From G963668655 sp963668655 (GTDB lineage: Bacteria > Myxococcota_A > SURF-8), in the NCBI GenBank assembly GCA_963668655.2, contig CAXXPQ010000001.1, positions 806,001 through 870,000 of the forward strand: a stretch of 64,000 nucleotides of DNA, written 5' to 3'. Shown here one piece after another: positions 1 to 8,253 of the stretch. How positions within the stretch are numbered: position 1 is the first letter of the stretch; the number at the start of each line of letters is the position of its first letter. Position numbers and translations under genes: made by a program. Under the pieces are notes generated by a model. That model was given only the letters and a program-made list of their open reading frames with translations, was not told where the DNA came from and did not search any database.

Positions 1-226
1 TGCGGATCTCCACGCCGGACATGTTCTCCGCTTCCCAGACAGCCTTCTGAATGGCCTCCACCGTGGATTCGATGTCCGTGACCACGCCGTTGCGCAGCCC
101 GGTCGATGGCTGGGAGCCGAAGCCGATGACTTCGATGATGCCGTCGTCCTTGACTTCCCCGACCAGCACGACGACCTTGTCCGTGCCGATGTCCAGGGCG
201 ACCTGAATCTGTCCGTTCTGAGCCAT
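1..226 (-). CDS. ftsA: Cell-division protein FtsA, N-terminal part (runs off the window)
   Basis: Actin-like ATPase that tethers the FtsZ ring to the membrane. Only the first 75 codons are inside the window. They read MAQNGQIQVALDIGTDKVVV and continue with a conserved stretch containing the EVIGFGSQPS and GLRNGVVTDIE segments, the hallmark phosphate-1 region of FtsA. The start ATG is fixed by an AGGAGG Shine-Dalgarno about 6 bases upstream; that site overlaps the TAG stop of ftsQ, so the two genes are probably translationally coupled. It is the last dcw gene visible here; ftsZ would be expected just beyond the edge. Confidence 0.93.
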   Translation of the reverse strand, partial: MAQNGQIQVALDIGTDKVVVLVGEVKDDGIIEVIGFGSQPSTGLRNGVVTDIESTVEAIQKAVWEAENMSGVEIR

Positions 227-235
227 GACTTCCTC

Positions 236-1093
236 CTAGCGATGTTCGTTTCGGTTTTCGGAACCGTCTTCGTTCTCGTTATCCTTCGCCAGCCGCACGG
301 ATAGGCGCTCCGGGTGGGGCCGGTTGTCCAGATGAATCACGTCCACGTTCTGCCCGCGCCGTTGCAAGTGCCGCCAGAGTTTGGCCGCCCGATCGAAGGC
401 TTCGTTCTGTTTCTTTTTCCCCAGTACCAGGGTCGTGGGAATCTCTCCCACCGCCAGTTCGAATCCGCGATGGCGGAAACGGATGCCCCTCAGCGCGGCC
501 ATCGCGCTCATCGGGTGGGCCTTGTATTCCCGGATGAGTTTCAAAGCCCGGCGAACCTTGGACTGTCCCAACTCGATCTGCTCGAAATCCTCGGGATGCA
601 GCCCCTCGATCACCACGTATTCCTTCTCGGCGGAAGGCGGCGCGATCTTGAAGGGGACTCCCTCGTCATTGACGTAGTAGAAACGATCCAGATGAACCAG
701 GCCGCTGGCCACCTGTTCCTTCACCTCGATCAGGATGGCGTCCGGAAGGCGGCGGGAGATGCGGGCCGTTTTCACCCAGGGGTGGGCTTCCACCTGCGCC
801 GTGGCGCGGTTGACGTCCACGTCGAAAATCGAAACGCCGATTTCCAACCGGCTGAAACGGACGATTTCCTTTTTGTCGATCCGTTCCAGCCCCCGGACAT
901 CGATGCTGGAGACGGTGAACCAGTTTTCCGCCATGACCAGGGAATACATCTCGCGCCAGCAGAGAAATATCCCCAGAAACAGCAGGTAGGCCCCCAGGGC
1001 GTACGCCAGACCGAGCATGGCGCGTCCGGTCCGCGGAGCGCGGTCGCGTTTCACGTTCGGTTCGGAGCGTTTCTTTCCCGTCTTCGCCGCCAT
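236..1093 (-). CDS. ftsQ: Cell-division protein FtsQ (DivIB)
   Basis: Bitopic divisome scaffold that bridges the cytoplasmic FtsA/FtsZ ring and the periplasmic FtsW/FtsI synthase. The 285-residue product has a basic cytoplasmic tail (about residues 1-25), one membrane helix (about 26-48) and a POTRA domain beginning FTVSSIDVRGLERI (about residue 58). The FtsQ core follows with the segment RLPDAILIEVKEQ. Its ATG directly abuts the TAA stop of ddl and its own stop overlaps the ftsA ribosome-binding site, so it is fully embedded in the dcw operon. The charged C-terminal tail rich in Glu/Asn/Arg is not part of the conserved fold. Confidence 0.92.
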   Translation of the reverse strand: MAAKTGKKRSEPNVKRDRAPRTGRAMLGLAYALGAYLLFLGIFLCWREMYSLVMAENWFTVSSIDVRGLERIDKKEIVRFSRLEIGVSIFDVDVNRATAQVEAHPWVKTARISRRLPDAILIEVKEQVASGLVHLDRFYYVNDEGVPFKIAPPSAEKEYVVIEGLHPEDFEQIELGQSKVRRALKLIREYKAHPMSAMAALRGIRFRHRGFELAVGEIPTTLVLGKKKQNEAFDRAAKLWRHLQRRGQNVDVIHLDNRPHPERLSVRLAKDNENEDGSENRNEHR

Positions 1094-2047
1094 TTATTTT
1101 TCGTCTCCAATCGGATCCAGACCCAAGCGGGCCGTGAGTAGAATGCGTTCCGCCAGTTCGTCGAACGGAATCCCTTCTCCGGCCGCCGTTTTCGGAACCA
1201 GGGAATGGGAGGTCATGCCGGGCATGGTGTTCACCTCGAGAACCGTCGGGCGGCCGACGTCGTCCACGAAAAAGTCGATGCGAACGACGCCCTCCGCCTG
1301 GAGGGCGGCGAAGGCCGTTTCCGCGGCGTCCAGGCAGGCGCGATAGGCCGTTTCCGGAAGCGGCGCGGGATAGATGTATTCCGTATCGTCCGTCAGGTAC
1401 TTGGCGGCGTAGTCGTAGAACTCGCGGGCCGGTTTCACCCAGATCGCGCCCAGGGCCTTGCCGTCCAGGACGGTCACCTGGATTTCCTTTCCCTCCAGGA
1501 AATCCTCGATCAGAACATGGGCGTCGATGCGGAATGCCTCGGTCAGCGCGGGCTCGAACATCTCCGGGGTCTTCACGATTCCGATTCCAAGGGAGGAGCC
1601 GTCCGCGTTCGGCTTGACGACGAAAGGAGGCTCGAAGGGAAGATCCTTCAGCCGGATCGAATCCTTTTTTTCGCGCGAGACGAGGACGCTTTGGGCCACG
1701 GACAATCCGGCGTCGCGCAAAAGGAGTTTGGTCAGGTGTTTGTCGAGCGCCACGGCGGAGCCGAGCACTTTCGATCCGGTGTAGGGAATGCCCATGACTT
1801 CCAGCAGTCCCTGGACGGAGCCGTCCTCTCCCAGTTTTCCGTGCAGGGCGATGAACGCCGCCGTGACCTTTTCCTCTCTCAGGCGGAAGGGCAGGTCGCG
1901 CCCCTGGTCGATCAGAACGCAGTCGTATCCCTTGCGGAGAAGAGCGTCGTAAACGGCCCGTCCGGTTTCCAGCGATACGTCACGTTCGCCGTACAACCCG
2001 CCGTAGAGCACGCCGATGCGTTCCTTCATCATGCGTTCGCGATTCAT
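1094..2047 (-). CDS. ddl: D-alanine--D-alanine ligase
   Basis: ATP-grasp enzyme that joins two D-Ala residues for the peptidoglycan stem peptide. The 317-residue product shows the N-terminal binding segment IGVLYGG with GERDVSLETG, the HGKLGEDGSVQG loop and PYTGS. It also has the ATP-binding VVKPNADGSSLGIG segment and the Mg-binding C-terminal RIDFFVDD followed by VLEVNTMPGMT, all standard for Ddl. The ATG at 2047 overlaps the murC stop (ATGA) and has a GGGAGG site 6-7 bases upstream, so I keep this start over the internal Met codons. murB, which often sits between murC and ddl, is absent. Confidence 0.95.
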   Translation of the reverse strand: MNRERMMKERIGVLYGGLYGERDVSLETGRAVYDALLRKGYDCVLIDQGRDLPFRLREEKVTAAFIALHGKLGEDGSVQGLLEVMGIPYTGSKVLGSAVALDKHLTKLLLRDAGLSVAQSVLVSREKKDSIRLKDLPFEPPFVVKPNADGSSLGIGIVKTPEMFEPALTEAFRIDAHVLIEDFLEGKEIQVTVLDGKALGAIWVKPAREFYDYAAKYLTDDTEYIYPAPLPETAYRACLDAAETAFAALQAEGVVRIDFFVDDVGRPTVLEVNTMPGMTSHSLVPKTAAGEGIPFDELAERILLTARLGLDPIGDEK

Positions 2048-3465
2048 GGCGATTCCTCCCGTTTCGGGTGGATGGATTCAAGAGCTTCCAGCAGCGTGAT
2101 TCCCGCCTGTTTGATGTCTCCCGCGCCGAGCGTGAGAAACAGGTCGCCGGGTTGCAGATCGGCGGCCCGATCCCGGGCGGCGGCGTGCATATCCGCGTGA
2201 TAACGAACGTTCGGATGCCCGGCCTTCCCGATGGATTCGGCCAGCGCCTCTCCGGAGATTCCGGATACGGGCGTTTCTCCGGCGGCGTAAATGTCCATGA
2301 CCGTCAGGTCGTCCGCGTCCTGGAAGGCGTGGGTGAATTCGTCGAACAGATCCCGCACGCGGGAATACCGGTGGGGCTGAAAGAAGGCCACGACACGGCC
2401 GCCGAAATTCTCCTTGGCGGCTCGCAGCGCGGCCCGGATCTCCTCCGGGTGGTGGCCGTAATCGTCCACGACCGTGATTCCGGCGATGCGTCCTTTGACC
2501 TGGAAGCGCCGGTCCACGCCCTTGAAGGAGCTTAGGGCGGACGCGATGGTTTCGAACGGGATTTCCAGTTCGTGGGCGCAGGCCGTGGCCGCTAGAGCGT
2601 TCAGAACATTGTATCGGCCCGGCAGATGCAACGTAACCCGGCCCAGTTCCCGGTTTTTCCTGAAAACGGTGAAGCGCTGGGTCAGGGATTCCGACTCGAT
2701 TTCCACGGCGCGAAAATCCGCCTCCTCGCCGAAGCCGTAGGTCAGATAACGCCGCTGGACGTTGGGCAGAATGCGGCGCACAACCGGATGCTCGATGCAC
2801 ATGACGTTCATGCCGTAAAACGGCACGGAGTTGGCGAACGTCAGAAAGGCTTCCACCAGCCGGCCGAAATCGCCGTAATGTTCCAGGTGCTCGGGATCGA
2901 TATTGGTGATGACGTTCATGACCGGCGAGATCTTCAGGAAGGAGCCGTCCGACTCGTCGGCCTCCGCCACGAGGTAGCGGCTCTGGCCCACGCGGGCGTT
3001 GGAGTCGAAGGACTCCAGGCGGCCGCCGATCAGACAGGTGGGATCGAACTCCGCCTCGCAGAGGATCCAGGCCAGAAGGCTGCTGGTGGTGGTCTTTCCG
3101 TGCGAGCCGCTGATGGCGATGCCGTCCTTGATGCGCATCAGTTCCGCCAGCATCTCCGCGCGGGAGATCACCGGGATCCCGGCCACGCGCGCCGCCGCGA
3201 TTTCCGGGTTGTCGTTGCGGATCACGGAGGAATAGACCACCACGTCGGCTTCTTTGACGTTTTCCGCACGGTGCCCGATGAAGATGCGCGCGCCCTGTGT
3301 TTCCAGCCTGCGCGTGTTCTGGCTCTCGCGGATATCGGAGCCGGAGACGATGAACCCTTGGGCCAGCAGAATCTGCGCGATGCTGGACATGCCGATGCCG
3401 CCGATGGCCACGATGTGCAGTCGCTTGAATTTAATCTTCAGCAGTCCGCTTTCCTTCACCACCAT
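2044..3465 (-). CDS. murC: UDP-N-acetylmuramate--L-alanine ligase
   Basis: Adds L-Ala to UDP-MurNAc, the first cytoplasmic amino-acid ligation of peptidoglycan synthesis. The 473-residue protein has the N-terminal Rossmann motif GIGGIGMS-like (IVAIGGIGMSSIAQ, about residue 18), the ATP P-loop SGSHGKTTTSS (about 118) and the Mur-ligase segments EADESDGSF and NIDPEHLEHYG. The C-terminal domain carries DDYGHHPEEI and FFQPHRYSR, diagnostic for MurC. Length is normal for the family. The start lies next to the murG stop and the end overlaps ddl by 4 bases, indicating translational coupling. Confidence 0.96.
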   Translation of the reverse strand: MVVKESGLLKIKFKRLHIVAIGGIGMSSIAQILLAQGFIVSGSDIRESQNTRRLETQGARIFIGHRAENVKEADVVVYSSVIRNDNPEIAAARVAGIPVISRAEMLAELMRIKDGIAISGSHGKTTTSSLLAWILCEAEFDPTCLIGGRLESFDSNARVGQSRYLVAEADESDGSFLKISPVMNVITNIDPEHLEHYGDFGRLVEAFLTFANSVPFYGMNVMCIEHPVVRRILPNVQRRYLTYGFGEEADFRAVEIESESLTQRFTVFRKNRELGRVTLHLPGRYNVLNALAATACAHELEIPFETIASALSSFKGVDRRFQVKGRIAGITVVDDYGHHPEEIRAALRAAKENFGGRVVAFFQPHRYSRVRDLFDEFTHAFQDADDLTVMDIYAAGETPVSGISGEALAESIGKAGHPNVRYHADMHAAARDRAADLQPGDLFLTLGAGDIKQAGITLLEALESIHPKREESP

Positions 3466-3466
3466 T

Positions 3467-4585
3467 TCACGACTCCGCTTTCCCGCTGATTTCAGTCATC
3501 GAACCGGTCCGTAATCCGCTTTCGATCAGGTCCGTTACGTCGGACGCGGCGTCCTTGCGGCCGATTTGTCTGGCGTTGGTTCCGAAACGAATCAGTTCCT
3601 CCCGATCGTGCAGGCGATCGCGAACGAAGCGCTCCAGAAACTCCGGACTGAAATCGCTCTGTCTCACCATCCAGGCCGCGCCCGCGTCCACCAGTTCCGA
3701 GGCGTTCGCGGTCTGATGATCGTCGGCCGCCGTGGGAAGCGGAACGAACAGCGCGGGGCGTCCGATGACGGCCAGCTCCGCGCAGGTGCTGGCTCCGGCT
3801 CGGCAGATCACCAGGTCCGCTTCCAGATAGGCTTCGATCATGTCGTCGATGAACGGTTCCACCGTTCCGGGAACTTCGGCGGCGGCGTAGGATTCCCGCA
3901 GGTTCTCCCAGTCCGGCACGCCGCTTTGATGGCGGATGTGGATCGAGTCCTTGACATCCGCCAGGCGGTCCAGCGTATCCGCAACGGTCTGATTGATGGC
4001 GTGGGCGCCCTGGCTCCCGCCCGTAACCAGGATCCGCAGGCGGCCGTCGTCGGGAGCGGCGTGGGAAAGGCTTGCCGCCCGTGCGAGGTCGCCGCGCACG
4101 GGATTGCCCAGTTGCAGTACTTTTCGTGCCGGAAAATGCGCCTTCGCCCGCTTGAAATGAGTGACGACCACCCGAACGAAGCGACCCAGGAGGCGATTCG
4201 TCACGCCGGGCAGACTGTTCTGTTCGATAATGACGGTTTTTCTCCCCAGCAACCACGCGGCCAGAATCACCGGCCCGGATGCATATCCGCCAACGCCCAG
4301 AGCCACGTCGGGCCGATAGCGGAGCACGATCCACAGCGATTGCAGCAGCGAAAGCGGAAGCCGGGCGAGGTTGGCCAGGGTTTTGAAAAATCCCATACGT
4401 TTCAAGCCGCCCACACTGATGAATTCCAGCGTGAAGCCCAGTCGGGGAAGGACGCGCGCTTCCAGGCCGCGCCGCGTGCCCACGAACAGCACGTCATGAT
4501 TTCCGCGTCGCCGCAGCTCCTCCGCCACGGCGACTCCGCTGAACAGATGCCCTCCCGTTCCTCCGCCGGCGATCAGAATTTTCAT
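3467..4585 (-). CDS. murG: UDP-GlcNAc:lipid I N-acetylglucosaminyltransferase
   Basis: Peripheral-membrane GT-B enzyme that converts lipid I to lipid II. The chosen start gives MKILIAGGGTGGHLFSG, the GGTGGH motif of MurG at the very N-terminus; the reading frame stays open far upstream but that part is antisense to ftsW and mraY. Further motifs are GVGGYASGP, EQNSLPG-TNRLLG, VTGGSQGA, and the UDP-GlcNAc-binding RAGASTCAELAVIGRPALFVPLP-type region ending in DDHQTANA. The product is 372 residues, normal length. ATGA overlap with ftsW. Confidence 0.95.
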   Translation of the reverse strand: MKILIAGGGTGGHLFSGVAVAEELRRRGNHDVLFVGTRRGLEARVLPRLGFTLEFISVGGLKRMGFFKTLANLARLPLSLLQSLWIVLRYRPDVALGVGGYASGPVILAAWLLGRKTVIIEQNSLPGVTNRLLGRFVRVVVTHFKRAKAHFPARKVLQLGNPVRGDLARAASLSHAAPDDGRLRILVTGGSQGAHAINQTVADTLDRLADVKDSIHIRHQSGVPDWENLRESYAAAEVPGTVEPFIDDMIEAYLEADLVICRAGASTCAELAVIGRPALFVPLPTAADDHQTANASELVDAGAAWMVRQSDFSPEFLERFVRDRLHDREELIRFGTNARQIGRKDAASDVTDLIESGLRTGSMTEISGKAES

Positions 4586-5739
4586 AGCGGAGACCTCCGG
4601 CTGTTTCCGAACTGAATGGTGTGTCGGCTGATGCTCAGCAGAATGCCGATGACCAACAGCGTCGCCGTGAGAGAGGATCCGCCGTAACTGATGAGCGGCA
4701 AGGCGATGCCCTTCGGAGGCAACAGCCCGAGAACGACGCCCGCGTTGATGATGAACTGGATCAGGAGCATGGAAGTCAGTCCGAACGCGAGATAGCAACC
4801 GAAGGTATCCGGTACGCGCAGGGCGATGAGATACCCTCGGAACGTGACGATGGCGAAAAGCAGAAACAGCGTGAACACCCCGGCGAAGCCCAGTTCCTGT
4901 CCGATGGTGGCCAGAATGAAGTCGTTGTGAGCTTCGGGCAGGAAAAACATCTTCATGGTTCCCTGGCCCAGTCCCATGCCCCACGCCTGTCCGGAGCCGA
5001 AACTGATGAGTGACTCCCGAACCTGATAGGCCAGAATTCGATAGTTCTGTTCTTCGCTCAGGAAGGAAAGCTGATCCGCGAAAGCCTTCAGTCGCATGGA
5101 AATGTGGGGAAAGACCATGGCCAGCACCGTGGAGAAGAACAGAAACGCCACGAACAGCGCCACCAGGTATTTCCAGCGACTGCCGCCGGCCACCAGCATC
5201 AGCGCGGCGATGGTCGCGAGCAGGAACATGGTTCCGAAATCGGGTTCGACGACGATGAGAAACAGGACGATGGAGGGGAAAACCAGGTGATTCAACACGC
5301 TGGATACGAAGCCGTCCTCGTTCGCGCGCTCCTTGGAAAGCGAGTAGGCCAGGTAGACGATCAGCGAAATCTTGGCGAACTCGGAAGGCTGGATGCTTAT
5401 GGGGCCGAGGCTCAGCCAGCGCCGGGCCCCGTGGCTGGCGTCGCCCAGGATCAGAACGGAAAGGAGAACAAGCACGGTGAAGCCCAGAATCGGCAGGGCC
5501 AGTTTTCGAAGCGTCGGATAGGGAAAGCGGCTGGCCGCGAAGAGGCCGAGCAGCCCCACGAACGCGAAGGCCAATTGCTTGAAGAAGAAATGAAACTCGT
5601 CCCCGAAGTGCTTCCGGGCGAAGAAGGTGGAGGAGGAGAACACCATGACCAGGCCGAAACTCAGCAGAAGCAGCGTGGCTCCCAGCAGCACGGGGTCCAT
5701 GGGCCGGGTCTTTCCGGTTGCGTTCATCCGAGAACTCAT
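4582..5739 (-). CDS. ftsW: Lipid II polymerase / SEDS protein FtsW
   Basis: SEDS-family peptidoglycan glycosyltransferase of the divisome, working with FtsI. The 385-residue protein is polytopic with about ten hydrophobic segments. It carries the SEDS signatures MVFSSSTFFARKHFGD, ARRWLSLGPISIQPSEFAKI (the PSE segment), VVEPDFGTM with the catalytic Asp, and the C-terminal LPLISYGGSS loop. A GGAAGG site precedes the ATG. It follows mraY by 9 bases; murD, normally found between mraY and ftsW, is missing. FtsW rather than RodA is chosen from the dcw context. Confidence 0.94.
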   Translation of the reverse strand: MSSRMNATGKTRPMDPVLLGATLLLLSFGLVMVFSSSTFFARKHFGDEFHFFFKQLAFAFVGLLGLFAASRFPYPTLRKLALPILGFTVLVLLSVLILGDASHGARRWLSLGPISIQPSEFAKISLIVYLAYSLSKERANEDGFVSSVLNHLVFPSIVLFLIVVEPDFGTMFLLATIAALMLVAGGSRWKYLVALFVAFLFFSTVLAMVFPHISMRLKAFADQLSFLSEEQNYRILAYQVRESLISFGSGQAWGMGLGQGTMKMFFLPEAHNDFILATIGQELGFAGVFTLFLLFAIVTFRGYLIALRVPDTFGCYLAFGLTSMLLIQFIINAGVVLGLLPPKGIALPLISYGGSSLTATLLVIGILLSISRHTIQFGNSRRSPL

Positions 5740-5748
5740 GAGCCTTCC

Positions 5749-6840
5749 TTAGATGTTGAACTTCAGTTTCAGGGTGGACAATCCCACCAGCGCCAGGATG
5801 ATGGAGATGATCCACATCCGCACCACCATTTTCTGTTCCGCCCACCCGATCAGTTCCAGGGAATGATGGAAGGGCGCCATGGGAATGATGCGTTTTCCCC
5901 CGGAGATTTTGAAATAGCCTACCTGGAGGACGACGGACAGCGTTTCCAGGACGAAGATCCCGCCCACGATCGCCAGGAGGAATTCGTTCTTCGTAATGAC
6001 GGCCACCGTGCCCAGGGCCGCTCCGAGACTGAGCGAACCCACGTCGCCCATGAAGACCTGGGCCGGATGGGTGTTGTACCAGAGAAAGGCCAGACAGGCG
6101 CCGAACATCGCGCCGCAGAAAACGGTCAGTTCTCCGGCGTTGGCGATGTACGGGACGTTCAGGTAGCCCGCGAAGACCATGTTGCCGGAGATATAGGCCA
6201 GGATGGCGTATACGAAGGAAGAGGTCATCAGAGGCCCCAGGGCCAGGCCGTCCGCGCCGTCCGTCAAGTTCACGGCGTTGGCCGTGCCGACGATGACCAC
6301 CGCGCCGAAGGGAACGTACAGCCAGAGCGGGACGCTGCGGACCGGCTCCCACACGAAGGGCAGGGCCAGGTTCGCGCTCAGGCCGCCTTTCAGGAAAAGC
6401 GCCGTGCAGAACAGGCCGGCCAGGATGAATTCCAGAACGATGCGGATCTTTCCGCTCAACCCCGCGGTGTTCTTTTTCGAAACCTTCATGTAATCGTCCG
6501 CGAAGCCGATCAGGCCGAAGCAGGCCACCGAGGCCATGGCGATCCAGGTGTGCCAGGTGTCGAGCCGGGACCAGAGGAAGGTGGACAGCAAGAGCGAAAG
6601 AAGGATGATGCCGCCGCCCATGGTAGGCGTTCCGGCCTTGGAAAGATGCGACTGAGGGCCGTCCTCGCGGATGGTTTGCCCGTATTGTTTTTTCTTCAGC
6701 GTCTGGATGAACCAGGGGGAGAACACAAAGGTGATAAGCAGCGCGGAGAGCGTGGCCATGCTGGTGCGGAAGGAGATGTACTTGAAAACCCGGAAGGCCG
6801 TCTCCGCGCCGAATGTTTCGTAGAGCAGGTGGTAAAACAT
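5749..6840 (-). CDS. mraY: Phospho-N-acetylmuramoyl-pentapeptide transferase
   Basis: Integral membrane enzyme that transfers phospho-MurNAc-pentapeptide from UDP to undecaprenyl phosphate, making lipid I. The 363-residue sequence has roughly ten membrane spans. It shows the family motifs GTPTMGGGIILL, GFADDYMK with the catalytic Asp pair, NAVNLTDGADGLA and the HHSLELIGWAEQK loop containing the histidines that complete the active site. Its ATG directly abuts the murF TGA stop, so expression is coupled to murF. Confidence 0.96.
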   Translation of the reverse strand: MFYHLLYETFGAETAFRVFKYISFRTSMATLSALLITFVFSPWFIQTLKKKQYGQTIREDGPQSHLSKAGTPTMGGGIILLSLLLSTFLWSRLDTWHTWIAMASVACFGLIGFADDYMKVSKKNTAGLSGKIRIVLEFILAGLFCTALFLKGGLSANLALPFVWEPVRSVPLWLYVPFGAVVIVGTANAVNLTDGADGLALGPLMTSSFVYAILAYISGNMVFAGYLNVPYIANAGELTVFCGAMFGACLAFLWYNTHPAQVFMGDVGSLSLGAALGTVAVITKNEFLLAIVGGIFVLETLSVVLQVGYFKISGGKRIIPMAPFHHSLELIGWAEQKMVVRMWIISIILALVGLSTLKLKFNI

Positions 6841-8253
6841 TCAGTTCCCCTTCCCGAAAAGGCGGGCCAGTTCCTCCGTGGCCCGTTCCATGCGCATGCC
6901 GCGCGATCCCTTGACCAGCACGGAGTCTCCCGGTTTCACGCGTTCGCGAAGAAGCCCGGCCAATTCCTCCCAGTCCGAAGCCTTCCGGATCGAGCCGGAC
7001 GGCATACCGGCGTGGCTTGCGCCCTTCGCCACGTCTTGCGCTCGTTCGCCCAGAAGCAGCAGTTCCGTTACGCCGAGCCGCGCGGCGGCCGCCCCCGTCT
7101 GTCGGTGCAGTTCCGGGCTCTGCACGCCCAGTTCCAGCATGTCGCCCAACACGGCGACCTTGCGGCCGGCGGCGATGTGGACCAGGAGTTCCAGGGCGGC
7201 TTCCATGGACGCCGGATTCGCGTTGTAGCCGTCGTCGATCAACAGCAGCCCCGGGATGTCCCGGCGGACCTTCAGCCGCCTCCCGGGAACGGATACTCGT
7301 TCGGCCCCGGCAATCATGTCGCGCGCGGCGAATCCAGCCGCGCCGCAGACCGCCATGGCCGCCAGCAGGTTGGCTGCGTTGTGGCGACCGGGTAAAGGCA
7401 GGCGAATCGTAACGGAGCCATCCGGCGCGGCAACCCGCACCGTCTGGCCGTTCTCGGTATCCTCGACACTATCGGCGAAATAGTCCGCCGCCGGATCCGA
7501 AAGCGAAAAAGTGACGATGCGCGCACGGACGTTTTTACCCAGCGCGGCGGTGCGCGGGTTGTCCAGGTTTACGATGGCCGTGTGAGATTCGTCCAGGGCG
7601 TCGAACAGTTCGCCTTTCGCGCGGGCTACGGCTTCCAGGTCGCCCATGGATTCCAGGTGCGCGGCGTGAACGTTGGTGATGACGCCGATCTCCGGCATGG
7701 CGATTTGTGCCAGTCGGGCGATTTCTCCCGGTTCGCTCATACCCATTTCCAGCACGGCGAAAGGTTCGTCGGACAGGCCGAAAAGCGTCAATGGCAGGCC
7801 GATGCGGTTGTTCAGGTTGCCTTCCGTTTTCAGTACTGATCCGTGCGCGGAGAGAATCGCCGCGATGATCTCCTTCGTGGTGGTCTTGCCGTTGCTGCCT
7901 GTCACGGCCAGCGCGTGGACCGTTTTCGTCGAGCGCCAGAAACGCGCCAGTTCGCCCAGGGCGTACAGACCGTCTGGGACGAGAAACAGTGCGGCCTGGG
8001 GAAAGGTATTATGCAGCGCGGCCATTTCGTCGGCGTCGGTCAACAGCGCGCCCGAAGCGCCCGAGCGCAGGGCCTCGGCCGCGAAGCGGTTGCCGTCGAA
8101 ACGTTCCCCGGAGAGCGCCGCGAAAAGTTGTCCGGCGCGAAGGGTGCGCGTGTCGGTGGAAACACCGCAGCAGGATCCGTTGGACGGGCCGAGAAAGGCC
8201 GCCTCGGGAAAGAGGTCGCGAATCATTCGGAATGTCGCCTGAAATCCGCTCAT
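6841..8253 (-). CDS. murF: UDP-N-acetylmuramoyl-tripeptide--D-alanyl-D-alanine ligase
   Basis: Adds the D-Ala-D-Ala dipeptide (made by Ddl in the same operon) to the UDP-MurNAc tripeptide. The 470-residue protein has the N-terminal uridine-binding domain with SGERFDGNRF, the P-loop VTGSNGKTTTKE (about residue 110), EMGMSEPGEIA, a TNVHAAHLESMGD segment and the C-terminal DDGYNANPASM and VLGDMLELG motifs typical of MurF. It overlaps murE by 4 bases. Confidence 0.95.
   Translation of the reverse strand: MSGFQATFRMIRDLFPEAAFLGPSNGSCCGVSTDTRTLRAGQLFAALSGERFDGNRFAAEALRSGASGALLTDADEMAALHNTFPQAALFLVPDGLYALGELARFWRSTKTVHALAVTGSNGKTTTKEIIAAILSAHGSVLKTEGNLNNRIGLPLTLFGLSDEPFAVLEMGMSEPGEIARLAQIAMPEIGVITNVHAAHLESMGDLEAVARAKGELFDALDESHTAIVNLDNPRTAALGKNVRARIVTFSLSDPAADYFADSVEDTENGQTVRVAAPDGSVTIRLPLPGRHNAANLLAAMAVCGAAGFAARDMIAGAERVSVPGRRLKVRRDIPGLLLIDDGYNANPASMEAALELLVHIAAGRKVAVLGDMLELGVQSPELHRQTGAAAARLGVTELLLLGERAQDVAKGASHAGMPSGSIRKASDWEELAGLLRERVKPGDSVLVKGSRGMRMERATEELARLFGKGN

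Noticed and set aside
3467..6352. Very long open frame continuing upstream of murG
   Set aside because: Only the part from 4585 downward has MurG motifs; the upstream part is antisense-frame sequence under ftsW and mraY, rich in Arg/Gly/Pro/His, as expected for shadow frames in G+C-rich DNA.
5104..7395. 763-codon open frame on the plus strand
   Set aside because: It lies opposite ftsW, mraY and murF, has His/Gln/Arg/Gly-biased composition and no domain; a shadow frame.
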